Shown: positions 16,089 to 24,755 of the stretch, one piece after another
Numbering within the stretch: position 1 is the stretch's first letter
How the letters are laid out: every line of letters starts with the position of its first letter
NCBI RefSeq assembly: GCF_900113285.1
Contig: NZ_FOOT01000006.1
Coordinates: 224,918-288,917, forward strand
DNA length: 64,000 bases
Source: Pontibacter chinhatensis
GTDB taxonomy: Bacteria; Bacteroidota; Bacteroidia; Cytophagales; Hymenobacteraceae
Direction of reading: 5' to 3'
The notes under the pieces: generated by a model
Told to the model about the DNA's origin: nothing
The model's input: only the letters and a program-made list of their open reading frames with translations
The model's database searches: none
Translations under genes and position numbers: made by a program

Positions 16089-17003
16089 ATGAAAAAATTT
16101 GCCATTGCCATACATGCCGGTGCCGAGACCGTTAAACGGAAAGAAGTGAGCAAAGCCCAGGAAAAGGCTTACAGAAAAGGAATAGAAGAGGCTCTCAGGA
16201 CCGGGAACGCCATCCTTAAGAAAGGCGGTAGTGCCGTGGAGGCAGTTGTGGCTGCCATAGAAAGTATGGAGAACAACGAGCACTTTAACGCGGGCCGGGG
16301 CGGCAGCCTGAACCAATTCGGGGAAGCCGACTTTGACGCCGCCATCATGGATGGCCGCAACCTGAACTCGGGATCTGTGGGCAGTGTACGCTACGTGAAA
16401 AACCCGATAAAACTGGCGTTGGAGATCATGCAGCACTGTAAGCATGCCTTTCTGGCAGGTACAGGCGCGGAGGAGTTTGCTCTCCGGCAGGGGCTGGAAT
16501 TGAAGGAGCCCTCCTACTTTGTAACCGAGGAAAAGCTGAAAGCCTGGCACGAGAGTGTTTTGGAGGAGCAAATAGCGGGGCATGACACCGTGGGTGCCGT
16601 TGCCCTGGACCAGCAGGGTAATCTGGCGGCCGGTACCTCTACCGGCGGCTTAATGAACCGCATGAAAGGCCGCGTTTCCGATAGCCCCATAATCGGAGCC
16701 GGCACCTATGCCAACAACCCCTATTGTGCCGTCAGTTGCACTGGAGAGGGCGACATCATTATGCGTGGCTCCATTGCCCACGAAGTATATGCCCAGGTAA
16801 AGTATGGCGGGGAGCAACTGCAGGCAGCCGCAGAAAAAGCCATCACCATGCATGCAAAATTCCTGAAAGGTGACATGGGCCTGGTATCGCTGAACGGGGA
16901 GGCCGAAATAGCCTTCGCCTTTAACACCAACCTGATGAAGCGAGGCTACAGCACGGACGGTCAAAAGCCTGTGATAGCGCTGTGGGATGACGAGGAAGTA
17001 TAA
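16089..17003 (+). CDS. iaaA: Isoaspartyl peptidase / L-asparaginase (plant type, Ntn hydrolase)
   Basis: The 304-aa product is a threonine (T2) Ntn hydrolase: IAIHAGA at the N-terminus, NAGRGGSLN, DAAIMDG, and the autocleavage/nucleophile site GHDTVGAVA with Thr167 expected to become the N-terminal nucleophile. Such enzymes cleave beta-aspartyl dipeptides and asparagine. The ATG at 16089 gives the normal family N-terminus; the frame is open 285 bp further upstream but that part crosses the preceding terminator. Cyanophycinase lies ~1.8 kb downstream on the other strand, and this enzyme class releases Asp and Arg from the beta-Asp-Arg dipeptides that cyanophycinase makes, so the pair makes metabolic sense. 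Confidence 0.92.
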   Translation: MKKFAIAIHAGAETVKRKEVSKAQEKAYRKGIEEALRTGNAILKKGGSAVEAVVAAIESMENNEHFNAGRGGSLNQFGEADFDAAIMDGRNLNSGSVGSVRYVKNPIKLALEIMQHCKHAFLAGTGAEEFALRQGLELKEPSYFVTEEKLKAWHESVLEEQIAGHDTVGAVALDQQGNLAAGTSTGGLMNRMKGRVSDSPIIGAGTYANNPYCAVSCTGEGDIIMRGSIAHEVYAQVKYGGEQLQAAAEKAITMHAKFLKGDMGLVSLNGEAEIAFAFNTNLMKRGYSTDGQKPVIALWDDEEV

Positions 17004-17040
17004 AAAGTACACGGGGAGAAGGGAGCAGCAAGTATAAAGG

Positions 17041-18360
17041 CTACTCCCGCTCCACATACTTTGTAATACAATGCACGGAGCCGGCAAACTCCGCCAGCGG
17101 GTGGTAGTCCTCCAGCAAGATTACAGTAAAGCCAAGGCCCTCCCAGATTTCCTTGTTCCGTTGGTCCACCTGCTGCAGCTCCTGCCAGTTGCCATGGCCA
17201 TAAGTTGGCAACCAGACCGTTTTCTCCTCCTGGCTATTTACTTCCACCAGCGCATTGTTGTAGGAGGCGTAGTACCACTTCCGCACCTTCTCCTGCGCAT
17301 CGTCCACATACACCAGCGGCAGCGGATTCCGTATTACCTCAAACTTGAGCCTTTCCAGCAGCTCGGCTATCTCGTCGAAGGCCTCGGGCGTGGCCAGGTC
17401 GTCAAAGTTGTTGCCCAGCATCCGGGAGGCCACGCGCGGGTCCCCGACCAACACATGGTACTTGCCCTGCGCGTTGCGGCCTGCCAATGTCAAAAACATA
17501 TCGATGTGAAAGATGGGCTGCACGGTACCTTCGGTATTCCTGGCGTACAGTATCTCTTTCCAGTCTTCGCCGTTGAGTTTGATGAGACGTTCCTGTTCAG
17601 CCGGAAGCTGCAACGTGGTGCAGATAAGGTATAAAATCCTGTCTCTGTCGAGGTACTGCTGGTACAGCTCCGTCAGCTTTTTCTTCAGATGGTTGCCCTC
17701 CCCCTGTAGCATGTAGCGCAGGTCCAGGAAAGTATCTACCCCGTAGTTGGCCCCCAGCAGAAAAAAATCATCCCCTACCAGCACATTGCCCCCCTCAAAG
17801 TATACCGGCACCTTCACCCGCTGCCAGCCAAACTGCCGGGCAGCATAGTAGCTAGCTAACTCGTCGCCGGCCCTGCGGTTAGAGTGTGGCTGCACCATAT
17901 AGGGTACCCCGTCCGGGTCATGCACCAGCTCAAAGTCATCCTCCGCCCACACCGTCATTTCTATGGCGTCGGGCACGGTGGCCAGTTGCACCCGGTGCTC
18001 CAGCGCCTGCTCCTGCACCCATTCTTGCACGCTCTCCCTTACCGAGGCATGCGCAAGTATAAAGAACCTGGCGTAAGAGGGTAATTTAAGGATGAGGTCG
18101 GTGTATACTTTCCAGTAGGGATTATCCTCGCCAGCCATGGCATAGGCAGGTATGGTTAAGGCCAACGCCTTGAGGGCGCCGTCAGCGCTCGGCACCAGGC
18201 GGGGCTGCAGGGGCAGCGTCTGGTACTCCTGCAGCAGGCTCACAGCTATACTTCTCCGGCTCATGGCCTGGCCGTTCAGTACCTGTTCCTCCTCTTTGTT
18301 CAGCTCCGTTATTAACGGGTAGTGTCTGGGGCGAAGTTTGGCTTCCCTTGCATGATGCAT
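17041..18360 (-). CDS. Guanidino-group-modifying enzyme (agmatine deiminase / amidinotransferase-like)
   Basis: The ~439-aa protein has features of the guanidino-modifying enzyme superfamily (agmatine/peptidylarginine deiminases, amidinotransferases): FEGGNVLVG as a substrate-loop Gly-Gly motif, FHIDMFLTLAG containing the catalytic His-Asp pair, and a C-terminal GSVHCIT holding the nucleophilic Cys about eight residues from the end. It is longer than bacterial AguA (~350 aa) and is not close enough to name a substrate. I use the ATG at 18360 (MHHAREAK); a longer TTG form would overlap the upstream gene by 40 bp. Its place beside cyanophycinase and isoaspartyl peptidase suggests an arginine-derived substrate. 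Confidence 0.75.
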   Translation of the reverse strand: MHHAREAKLRPRHYPLITELNKEEEQVLNGQAMSRRSIAVSLLQEYQTLPLQPRLVPSADGALKALALTIPAYAMAGEDNPYWKVYTDLILKLPSYARFFILAHASVRESVQEWVQEQALEHRVQLATVPDAIEMTVWAEDDFELVHDPDGVPYMVQPHSNRRAGDELASYYAARQFGWQRVKVPVYFEGGNVLVGDDFFLLGANYGVDTFLDLRYMLQGEGNHLKKKLTELYQQYLDRDRILYLICTTLQLPAEQERLIKLNGEDWKEILYARNTEGTVQPIFHIDMFLTLAGRNAQGKYHVLVGDPRVASRMLGNNFDDLATPEAFDEIAELLERLKFEVIRNPLPLVYVDDAQEKVRKWYYASYNNALVEVNSQEEKTVWLPTYGHGNWQELQQVDQRNKEIWEGLGFTVILLEDYHPLAEFAGSVHCITKYVERE

Positions 18361-18383
18361 CCAAAATTTGTTTTCAGTGGTGG

Positions 18384-18776
18384 TTATACGCTTTTCTCGC
18401 TTATCTCCCCGGATCTTACCCAAAACCAGAGTACAATTAGTACGGCTTCGGCCACGGCATCCAGCAGGTATATGTTTCTGATTACATCAGTCAGGGCGTA
18501 GTATACATCTATCCCTATCAAACCGGCCGCAGCGGCGATGCCCAGGCCTTTTATCTCCTGCGTCACCCGCTTTCGCAGGCCTGCCGCCAGTAGCGTCCCA
18601 CCAATTACAGTGATAAGTACGCTCACCGTGTACAGCAGCCAGTAGTCCTGCTTGGGCCCTGTTACCCACACAAAGCTTTTCAGATGGATGAATGGCCAGA
18701 TACCCGTAATCAGCCAATAGCCACCTTGCAGCATTGCCACCAAGCTAGGCCCCGGCCGGATGGTAGATGCGCCCAT
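18384..18776 (-). CDS. Small four-helix membrane protein, unknown function
   Basis: This 130-aa protein has about four predicted membrane helices (roughly residues 13-33, 46-66, 75-93 and 103-122) with short polar loops and a charged end. I do not recognise a specific family; in Bacteroidota similar proteins are annotated only as hypothetical membrane proteins. It sits 9 bp downstream of cyanophycinase and just before the guanidino-modifying enzyme on the same strand, so it is probably part of that operon and could be accessory to its transport or membrane role, which is only inference. Confidence 0.65.
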   Translation of the reverse strand: MGASTIRPGPSLVAMLQGGYWLITGIWPFIHLKSFVWVTGPKQDYWLLYTVSVLITVIGGTLLAAGLRKRVTQEIKGLGIAAAAGLIGIDVYYALTDVIRNIYLLDAVAEAVLIVLWFWVRSGEISEKSV

Positions 18777-18785
18777 AGCCCTGTT

Positions 18786-19682
18786 TTACACGTGCAGCTC
18801 GTCCCAGGTAGGGATTCTATACTTCTCGCCCGGGCTGAGCAGGTGCACGCACAGGTTACGCGCTGAGAAGGGCTCTCCGGTCCCGATGTCGTAGATATTT
18901 GTCTTGGACATACCCATGCCGTCTATGATGGTGACCAGGCCGCTGCCCAACACCTGCAGCTCGCGCCCCTCCGAAACGCAGACCGCAGTATCCTCCTCCA
19001 GCCCCAGGCCGATACAGCCGGGGTTGGTGACAATGCACTGGGCCATGCGCACCAGGCGCCCGCGTTCGATGAAATGCGTGTCAATGGCTACGTTCTTGAG
19101 GAACTCCAGCCCGGTGGTGATGCGCACATCGCCCTTCAGAAAGCCTCCGTGGGTATCGGCCTCGTAGATCATGGGGGTGGACAGGGCCGTGGCGCCCGCA
19201 CTGGTTCCGGCTATGATGATCTCTTCGTAAGTGTAGCGCTCTTTCATGAGCTGCAGCAGCCTGGTGCCCCCCAGAATGGAGGTCAGCCGCAACTGGTCGC
19301 CACCGGTAAAGTAAATCCCCGCAGCTTTCTGGATGATTTCATAGTTTTTGGGGTCCTGCGCGTCCTCGCGGGTCCGGATATCGAGCACCTCCACGTTCTC
19401 TACTCCCAGCTCCTTGAAGAGCCTGGTATACTCCTTGCCTATTTCCTCGGGTAAGTTCGAAGCCGTAGGCAACACGGCTACAGTGGGATTGCTGCCCTTT
19501 AGCGCATTAATAAAGTATTTGAGAATTTCCTCGCTCTCAAAGTCGACGTTGGTTGACTGCTCCGGCTTTAGCTCTTCTCCTCCCCCTTTGCTCTCTTTTC
19601 CTCCTATTGCCAACAGGCGCCCTTTCGGCAACGGGGCCTCTTTTTTGTTTTTGTGCTGTTCTGTTACGTTACGCTTTGCCAT
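18786..19682 (-). CDS. cphB: Cyanophycinase (peptidase family S51)
   Basis: The 298-aa product matches cyanophycinase, a serine exopeptidase that degrades cyanophycin (multi-L-arginyl-poly-L-aspartate) to beta-Asp-Arg dipeptides. The nucleophile elbow GTSAGA (Ser161), FTGGDQLRL, GLEFLKN, DTHFIERGRLVRM and GLGLEEDTA are all family signatures. The N-terminal ~20 residues are Lys/Glu-rich and not part of the domain. It is the first gene of a probable three-gene operon with the small membrane protein and the guanidino-modifying enzyme. No cyanophycin synthetase (cphA) is in the window, so the polymer source is unknown. Confidence 0.93.
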   Translation of the reverse strand: MAKRNVTEQHKNKKEAPLPKGRLLAIGGKESKGGGEELKPEQSTNVDFESEEILKYFINALKGSNPTVAVLPTASNLPEEIGKEYTRLFKELGVENVEVLDIRTREDAQDPKNYEIIQKAAGIYFTGGDQLRLTSILGGTRLLQLMKERYTYEEIIIAGTSAGATALSTPMIYEADTHGGFLKGDVRITTGLEFLKNVAIDTHFIERGRLVRMAQCIVTNPGCIGLGLEEDTAVCVSEGRELQVLGSGLVTIIDGMGMSKTNIYDIGTGEPFSARNLCVHLLSPGEKYRIPTWDELHV

Positions 19683-19750
19683 TTAAAACTCGCTCCTTTC
19701 AAGGGTGAACGTTTGCAATGTTGGGTGCACTTACAAATTGAGCTGTCGGC

Positions 19751-20089
19751 TTAACGGCTGTGTTTGTCCAGGTCCTTACCGAGGTCTTTTACCTGCCTCA
19801 TAAAGGCTTCCACTGTGTCGTCAGCATACGTTCCGTAGGCATCCGAGATGGTACCTTTGGCTCCGGTATCTGTTTCCAGCACATAAAGTATGGCCATGTC
19901 GCCCGGGTAGCTTTCGCCTTCAAACCGGTAGAAATTAACGATTTGCACCTGCTCGGGCCTAAACTGCTGCTTGCTATCCATGGTGCTCAGCACGCCTTCG
20001 TCTGTTACCCTGAAGTCGAGGGTATAACCCTCCTGGCGCACCTTCTCAAGCACCGACACCAGCGTTTTCAGTTGTCTTTTCTCTTCCAT
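19751..20089 (-). CDS. Conserved small Bacteroidota protein (often labelled phosphoribosylpyrophosphate synthetase)
   Basis: This ~112-aa protein resembles a family common in Bacteroidota that carries a legacy 'phosphoribosylpyrophosphate synthetase' label although it is far too short for that enzyme and lacks its motifs. Visible conserved blocks are GYTLDF, FYRFEGESYPGDMAILYVLE and KGTISDAYGTYAD. It is soluble and single-domain; the function is unknown. I prefer the ATG at 20089 (MEEKRQL); a TTG 45 bp upstream is possible and lies just before a strong GGAGGGG purine run. It lies ~70 bp upstream of cphB on the same strand. Confidence 0.7.
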   Translation of the reverse strand: MEEKRQLKTLVSVLEKVRQEGYTLDFRVTDEGVLSTMDSKQQFRPEQVQIVNFYRFEGESYPGDMAILYVLETDTGAKGTISDAYGTYADDTVEAFMRQVKDLGKDLDKHSR

Positions 20090-20167
20090 ATCCTCGGGGT
20101 TTATAGTTTCTTGTTCCCCTCCTGATACTGCCAACAGCCTTCAAATTGTTTCACTCGGGCTGTATTC

Positions 20168-20203
20168 ATAAAAATGCAGCGCCGGCACAGAGTACCGGCG
20201 CTG
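20168..20203 (-). terminator. Terminator-like hairpin reading leftwards, no assigned gene
   Basis: CAGCGCCGG (20177-20185) and CCGGCGCTG (20195-20203) are perfect complements with a 9-nt loop. On the minus strand the stem is followed by CATTTTTATG, a terminator-like T run. The nearest minus-strand gene to the right already has its own terminator. Confidence 0.55.
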
Positions 20204-20679
20204 TACTGTTTGACTTTAAACAGAAGTTTCTGGTACCAGGCGTTCATTGGGGTTGGGGTATCACATGAAAGATTATGTGAAAGCCTGGTTATAGGAAGCT
20301 ATGATAGTTTCTACCTCTCCAACGCCATCGGGAGAGAAGAAAATCTGAGAACAATGATCGTATCTTTTAATGTGAAAAAAGGGAGGACCATCCTCAGCAC
20401 CCAGATTAGGTATGGCCGCTCCCAGTTTTCACAGCCTGGTCAGTCTCGTTAAGAACACTAACCCGACAGCTCAATATTACTAGATTTTTACGGTTCTATA
20501 CTTTGCCTAGCTGCCAGACAGGCTCATTTTACAGCTTAATACCCCTGAAATACCGGCTTCCCGCAGGCACTACGTATTTACCGCAAAATATGACCGCATT
20601 CAATTCGCAGGCTAGGTGTTATAGGTGGCATAGCGGATTAATGACATATCGACCTTCTATGCCCAAAACAGGGGGTGCA

Positions 20680-20724
20680 GAAAAGAACAGGCTGGCCTGG
20701 CAGAGGTTCTGCCAGGCCAGCCTG
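20680..20724 (-). terminator. Rho-independent terminator of the carbonic anhydrase gene
   Basis: CAGGCTGGCCTGGCAG (20688-20703) pairs perfectly with CTGCCAGGCCAGCCTG (20709-20724), loop of five; on the minus strand TTCTTTTC follows. It is 65 bp after the gene's stop. Confidence 0.85.
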
Positions 20725-20788
20725 CAACATGTAAAGGCATCCGTATTAATTACGATGCGAAAATTATACTTAATGTGCTAAGGTGGGG

Positions 20789-21451
20789 TTAGTCCTCGTA
20801 GAAGGTCACCAGGCCTGTTGCCACTTCGTAGAGGCCGCCCACTATCTTAATGCTTCCCTCCTGCTCCATGGCGGCCAGTATCGGGCTCTCCTCCCGGATG
20901 CGGCGGATGGTGTGGTGCACGTTGTTGACCGTTACATTATACACGAAATCAGTATTCTTACCGCTGCGCTCGGTTGCAGGGGTGGTTGTTTCGCTCTCGA
21001 TGGCCGGTTTCAGCTTATCCAGCAGACCTGTCAGGTGTCCCAGCTCCACGTGGTTGCAGGCACCGTAAATGGCGCCGCAGCGGGTGTGCCCCAGCACCAG
21101 CACCAGCTTGGACCCAGCCAGTTTGCAGGCAAACTCCATACTTCCCAAGATGTCCTCGTTCAGCACGTTGCCAGCTATGCGGATGCTGAAGATATCCCCC
21201 AGCCCCTGGTCAAAAATCAGCTCGGCCGACGTTCGGGAGTCGATGCAGCTCAGAACAGCGGCAAAAGGGAATTGCCCTTCTGAGGTTTCGTTTACCTGCT
21301 GCAGCAGGTTGCGGTTAGCCTTTAGGTTATTGATAAAGCGCTGGTTGCCTTCCTTCAGAATCTCAAGGGCTTTCTCGGGTGTCAGGTTGTCCTGGGTTTC
21401 TTTGGTGTGTGTTCTCATGTGTGTTGATTGCAGGCGTTGGCTATAGTTCAT
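20789..21451 (-). CDS. Beta-class carbonic anhydrase
   Basis: The ~220-aa protein is a beta-carbonic anhydrase, converting CO2 and bicarbonate in the cytoplasm with a zinc held by Cys-His-Cys. Zinc and catalytic residues are visible as SCIDSR (Cys and the Asp-Arg dyad) and GHTRCGA (His and Cys), with FSIRIAGN between them. The start is uncertain: ATG at 21451 (MNYSQRL) has AGGGGCG eight bases upstream and is preferred; ATG at 21418 and a longer form to 21508 are in frame, the latter with a doubtful Cys-containing leader. It is a monocistronic minus-strand gene divergent from the histidine kinase. Confidence 0.92.
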   Translation of the reverse strand: MNYSQRLQSTHMRTHTKETQDNLTPEKALEILKEGNQRFINNLKANRNLLQQVNETSEGQFPFAAVLSCIDSRTSAELIFDQGLGDIFSIRIAGNVLNEDILGSMEFACKLAGSKLVLVLGHTRCGAIYGACNHVELGHLTGLLDKLKPAIESETTTPATERSGKNTDFVYNVTVNNVHHTIRRIREESPILAAMEQEGSIKIVGGLYEVATGLVTFYED

Positions 21452-21750
21452 ACTTTCTCGCCCCTGTTTTGGTTTGCTTGCACCACAGTTCTTACAGGAT
21501 GGCGGCACTTCCGCAGGGCAGGAAAGTACGCTATAGGCACTTATGGCAAATTTACCGGCTTTCCGGATTTATAATTGGTATGTGTTTCCGGGCGTGCCCG
21601 TAAAACAACATCGCAAGTTACTATGTATAGCGCTTTTTACAGCACATTTGCACTAGAAGTTAAGCGCCAGGTTGTACGGGGCCTGCTTTATAGATAACTT
21701 ATGGGGCCGTCCGTCAGCCTTTAGAAGACGCTGCTCGTTTAAAATAAAGT

Positions 21751-24411
21751 ATGAACATTACCGCTAAAATACCTGTCGCGATACTAAGAGCGCTGGAAAA
21801 AGTGCCTGACCTTTACCTGGTTCTTTCTCCAGACCTGGAGGTGCTCACGGCATCGGATGCCTTGCTAAACGCCATGTCGGCCTCCCGAAAAAGTATGGTG
21901 GGCAAGTCGGTGGTCGATATCTTCACCAGTACGGACGCTACTGCCCCGGATGACGTGGAAGCTCTGGTACACGATGCGGTGCAAAAGGCTCTGAGCCAAG
22001 AGGAGTCGCAACACATTAGCCTCCTGCAAAGCCGGACGGCACAACCATGGCAGGTGCAATCTTCGCCCGTAACAGACGAGGCTGGGGCTATACTTTATAT
22101 CATCCTTAAGCTAACCCCATCCGGGCGGCAGGAGCACGAAACCCTGCCAAACACAGCGGATAAGTATCATACCCTGTTCAACTCCATAAATCAGGGCTTC
22201 TGTATCCTGGAGTTATACTTTGATGAGCACCAGAGGCCTGTGGATTATCGCTATCTGGAGGTAAACCCCGCCTTTAAGCAGCAAACATCGATCAAAAATG
22301 CGCAGGGCAAAACAGTTCGGGAGCTGCTGCCAGGCATAGAGCCATTCTGGATAGAGCAATATGGGCAGGTGGCCCTAACCGGCAAGCCCATACGGCTGGT
22401 GGAGGAAGTGCATTCCCTCGGTATCTGGTTTGATGTGTATGCTTTTCGCATCGGCAACCCCGATGACCGTCTCGTCGCTGTCCTGTTCAGTAACATCACC
22501 GAGCAAAGAGAAGCGGAGAAGGCCTTGCGCGAGAGTGAAGACCGTTTCCGGACGGTGGTGAACCTGGTGCCGGACCTGCTCTGGATAAACGGCGCTGCCG
22601 GCGCTATCAGTTGGTACAGCCAGCGCTGGTTTGAGTATACCGGGCTTACAGAGCAGGATTTGGCGGGCTTTGGCTGGCTAAAGGTCCTGCATCCGGACGA
22701 CCAGAAGCATGTATGGCACAACTTCGAGAAAGCGGCGGAAGAAGCCGGCCCGCTGCGCCAGGAATACCGCCTCCGCAATGCCGCAGGCGCATATCGGTGG
22801 TTTCTGATACAGGCGCTGCCCATAAAGGACACCCAGGGCAAGGCCTTGCAGTGGTTTGGGGCCGCCACCGACATACACGAGCACAAGCTGGCCGAGGAGG
22901 TGATTGCCAACCATAACGCCCTGCTGGAGCAGGAGGTAAGCGAACGCACGGAGGCCATGCAGGAAAGCAGGGAACTCCTGGCCTCCGTACTCGAGAACAC
23001 CTCCAGCAACATCATGGTGCTTAAAGCCATCCGGGACAGCAGCGGAGAGATCTCTGATTTTGAGTACGTGCTAACCAACAGCAACCTATTGCGCGGAGCC
23101 ACCCGCGACTCCCTGGTAGGCAGAAAGTTTGGCGAGGAGGCTTTGGGCGTGCTGCCTGCGGCGCTACTTGCCAACTTTAAGGAAGTGGTTGAGCTAGGCC
23201 AGGACTGGACGGGGGAAGCCCAAGTGCGTTTTGAACATCGGGAAGTATGGTCGCAGGTGTATGCCCGCAAGTTTGACGATGGGGTGCTAGTAACCTATTT
23301 CGATATTACGCAACTGAAGGAGGCAGAGCAGGAACTGCGGGAGAATACAATATTTATTGAGCAGATAATGGACGCCACGCCGGACTTTATCATGCTGTTT
23401 AACCTGCAAACAAACAAGGTGGACTTCGTGAACAGGAGCGCCTACCTGGGCAACGAGCCCTGTTTCCACGAGACCCTCACCCTTGATTACGCCAAGATTC
23501 TGGAACGCGCCCACCCCCAGGACCGGACACTATTAAACAGGTATATAGACCGCTTCCGCACAGCCGCTGACGGGGAAATATACTCGCTGGAGTACCGTGT
23601 GCTGCAGGAGGACAAGACCACCTGGTACAGGACAAGGGGTAAGGTATTTAAACGCGACGCCGCCGGCAAGCCCACCCATTACATCAGCGTGGTGCAGGAC
23701 ATCTCGGCACTGAAGCAACTGGAGGCCGAAAACAACAGAATGCGCCTGGACCAGCAAAAGGCCTTGCTGCTGGCTATACTTCAGGCACAGGAAGAGGAGC
23801 GGCGCAGGATTTCGGAGGCCCTGCACAACGGCGTGGGCCAGCAACTGTACGCGGCGAAAATTCACCTGGACCTGCTGCACGGCCAGCGTATGGCCCCCGA
23901 CCCGAAGGCAGCGGCTGCCCTGGCGCAGGTAGACCACATCCTGGAGCAGGCCATCAACCAAACGCGCAGCCTTTCGCATGAGCTGACGCCTGCCGTATTG
24001 GGGCAATTTGGCCTAGAGGCAGCCTTCCTCGACATTGGCAACTCGCTCAGCAGCAAGTCTCTGAAGCTACAGTGCATGGTGGTCAACCTGCCCAAAGAGC
24101 TGGACAAGAACCTGCAAATAGTGCTTTACCGGATTGCCCAGGAACTGGCCAACAATATTCTGAAACACGCCAAGGCCACTGCCGCCAGCCTGCTGCTCCG
24201 GAACGAGGACGACACCCTCATCCTGACGGCTGAAGACAATGGCGTTGGTTTTAACCCGGATAAGCTGCCTGCCAAGGGAATCGGGCTGAGTTCTATACAA
24301 GACCGCGTTAAGCTGCTGAACGGCTCCTGCAGCCTTAGCTCCTCCCCCGGCCAGGGCACCTCCGTTGAGGTCCGGCTGCCGCTTCATCCGCTGTCCCTGC
24401 AAAAAGTATAA
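21751..24411 (+). CDS. Multi-PAS sensor histidine kinase (NarL/DegS type)
   Basis: The 886-aa protein has no obvious membrane helix, so it should sense a cytoplasmic signal. It contains about five PAS units (roughly residues 10-125, 135-255, 265-390 with the PAC-like GAYRWFLIQ, 410-530 and 535-665 with TTWYRTRGKVF), then a HisKA_3 dimerisation helix with ERRRISEALHNGVGQQLYA, where His692 is the expected phosphorylation site, and a HATPase_c domain with the N-box AQELANNILKHAKA and DNGVGF. Kinases of this type signal to LuxR/NarL response regulators; one lies convergently downstream at 24756-25433. The last codons (Lys-Val-stop) lie inside the dispersed repeat 24403-24447. Confidence 0.92.
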   Translation: MNITAKIPVAILRALEKVPDLYLVLSPDLEVLTASDALLNAMSASRKSMVGKSVVDIFTSTDATAPDDVEALVHDAVQKALSQEESQHISLLQSRTAQPWQVQSSPVTDEAGAILYIILKLTPSGRQEHETLPNTADKYHTLFNSINQGFCILELYFDEHQRPVDYRYLEVNPAFKQQTSIKNAQGKTVRELLPGIEPFWIEQYGQVALTGKPIRLVEEVHSLGIWFDVYAFRIGNPDDRLVAVLFSNITEQREAEKALRESEDRFRTVVNLVPDLLWINGAAGAISWYSQRWFEYTGLTEQDLAGFGWLKVLHPDDQKHVWHNFEKAAEEAGPLRQEYRLRNAAGAYRWFLIQALPIKDTQGKALQWFGAATDIHEHKLAEEVIANHNALLEQEVSERTEAMQESRELLASVLENTSSNIMVLKAIRDSSGEISDFEYVLTNSNLLRGATRDSLVGRKFGEEALGVLPAALLANFKEVVELGQDWTGEAQVRFEHREVWSQVYARKFDDGVLVTYFDITQLKEAEQELRENTIFIEQIMDATPDFIMLFNLQTNKVDFVNRSAYLGNEPCFHETLTLDYAKILERAHPQDRTLLNRYIDRFRTAADGEIYSLEYRVLQEDKTTWYRTRGKVFKRDAAGKPTHYISVVQDISALKQLEAENNRMRLDQQKALLLAILQAQEEERRRISEALHNGVGQQLYAAKIHLDLLHGQRMAPDPKAAAALAQVDHILEQAINQTRSLSHELTPAVLGQFGLEAAFLDIGNSLSSKSLKLQCMVVNLPKELDKNLQIVLYRIAQELANNILKHAKATAASLLLRNEDDTLILTAEDNGVGFNPDKLPAKGIGLSSIQDRVKLLNGSCSLSSSPGQGTSVEVRLPLHPLSLQKV

Positions 24412-24447
24412 AACGTAGGTTGCGATTTATACTTTGGGGAAGGTGTA
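24403..24447. repeat. Dispersed repeat element, copy 2, overlapping the kinase stop codon
   Basis: It aligns with 3908-3952 (AAAGTATAAAACG ... TTATACTTTGGGGAAGGTGTA) with about five differences. The kinase stop TAA (24409-24411) is within the first AAAGTATAA arm. The following sequence to ~24515 retains CCCTCC/GGGAGTT-like pieces, a degraded version of the longer copy at 3.9 kb. The rest of 24448-24684 shows no gene. Confidence 0.65.
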
Positions 24448-24684
24448 GGCTTATACCTAATCCCTCCAGGGACGGGAGTTATACTTGAAAATAAGTCCCC
24501 TCCTTTGAAGCAGAACCATTACATTCCCTTCACCTTGTCATCCTGAAAGGATCCTGGGGGCTTGTAGTGCAGGCTTAACCTCCTTTCTACCAAGTTTCTT
24601 AGCAGAATAACAGAAAGTTTAAGGCCATTGAGTGTAGAATGAAGCAGCTCTGCTCCAGGGGGTAAATAGTACAAACCACTAAGC

Positions 24685-24741
24685 CACAAAGTATAAAGGG
24701 GCGCCGGGGCTATGTACCCCGGCGCCCCTTTATACTTTGTG
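24685..24741. terminator. Bidirectional terminator with 25-bp perfect stem between kinase and regulator
   Basis: 24685-24709 and 24717-24741 are perfect reverse complements over 25 bp with a 7-nt loop; each arm is CACAAAGTATAAA plus GGGGCGCCGGGG or its complement. It serves the convergent kinase (+) and response regulator (-). The window motif AAGTATAAA forms the base of the stem in both arms, giving the A-run/T-run on both sides. Confidence 0.85.
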
Positions 24742-24755
24742 CAACTGCTCTTTTG

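Larger units (their letters stand above)
20090..20788. other. ~700-bp spacer without supported protein gene, with two hairpins
   Basis: Two plus-strand frames (20174-20452 and 20503-20781) have no recognisable protein features and overlap the hairpins, so I do not call them. The spacer contains a minus-strand terminator-like hairpin at 20177-20203 and the terminator of the carbonic anhydrase gene at 20688-20724. The ~480 bp in between would fit a short transcript or decayed sequence. Confidence 0.5.

Noticed and set aside
20174..20781. Two ~92-codon plus-strand frames in the spacer next to the carbonic anhydrase gene
   Set aside because: No recognisable features, no ribosome-binding sites and overlap with hairpins at 20177 and 20688.
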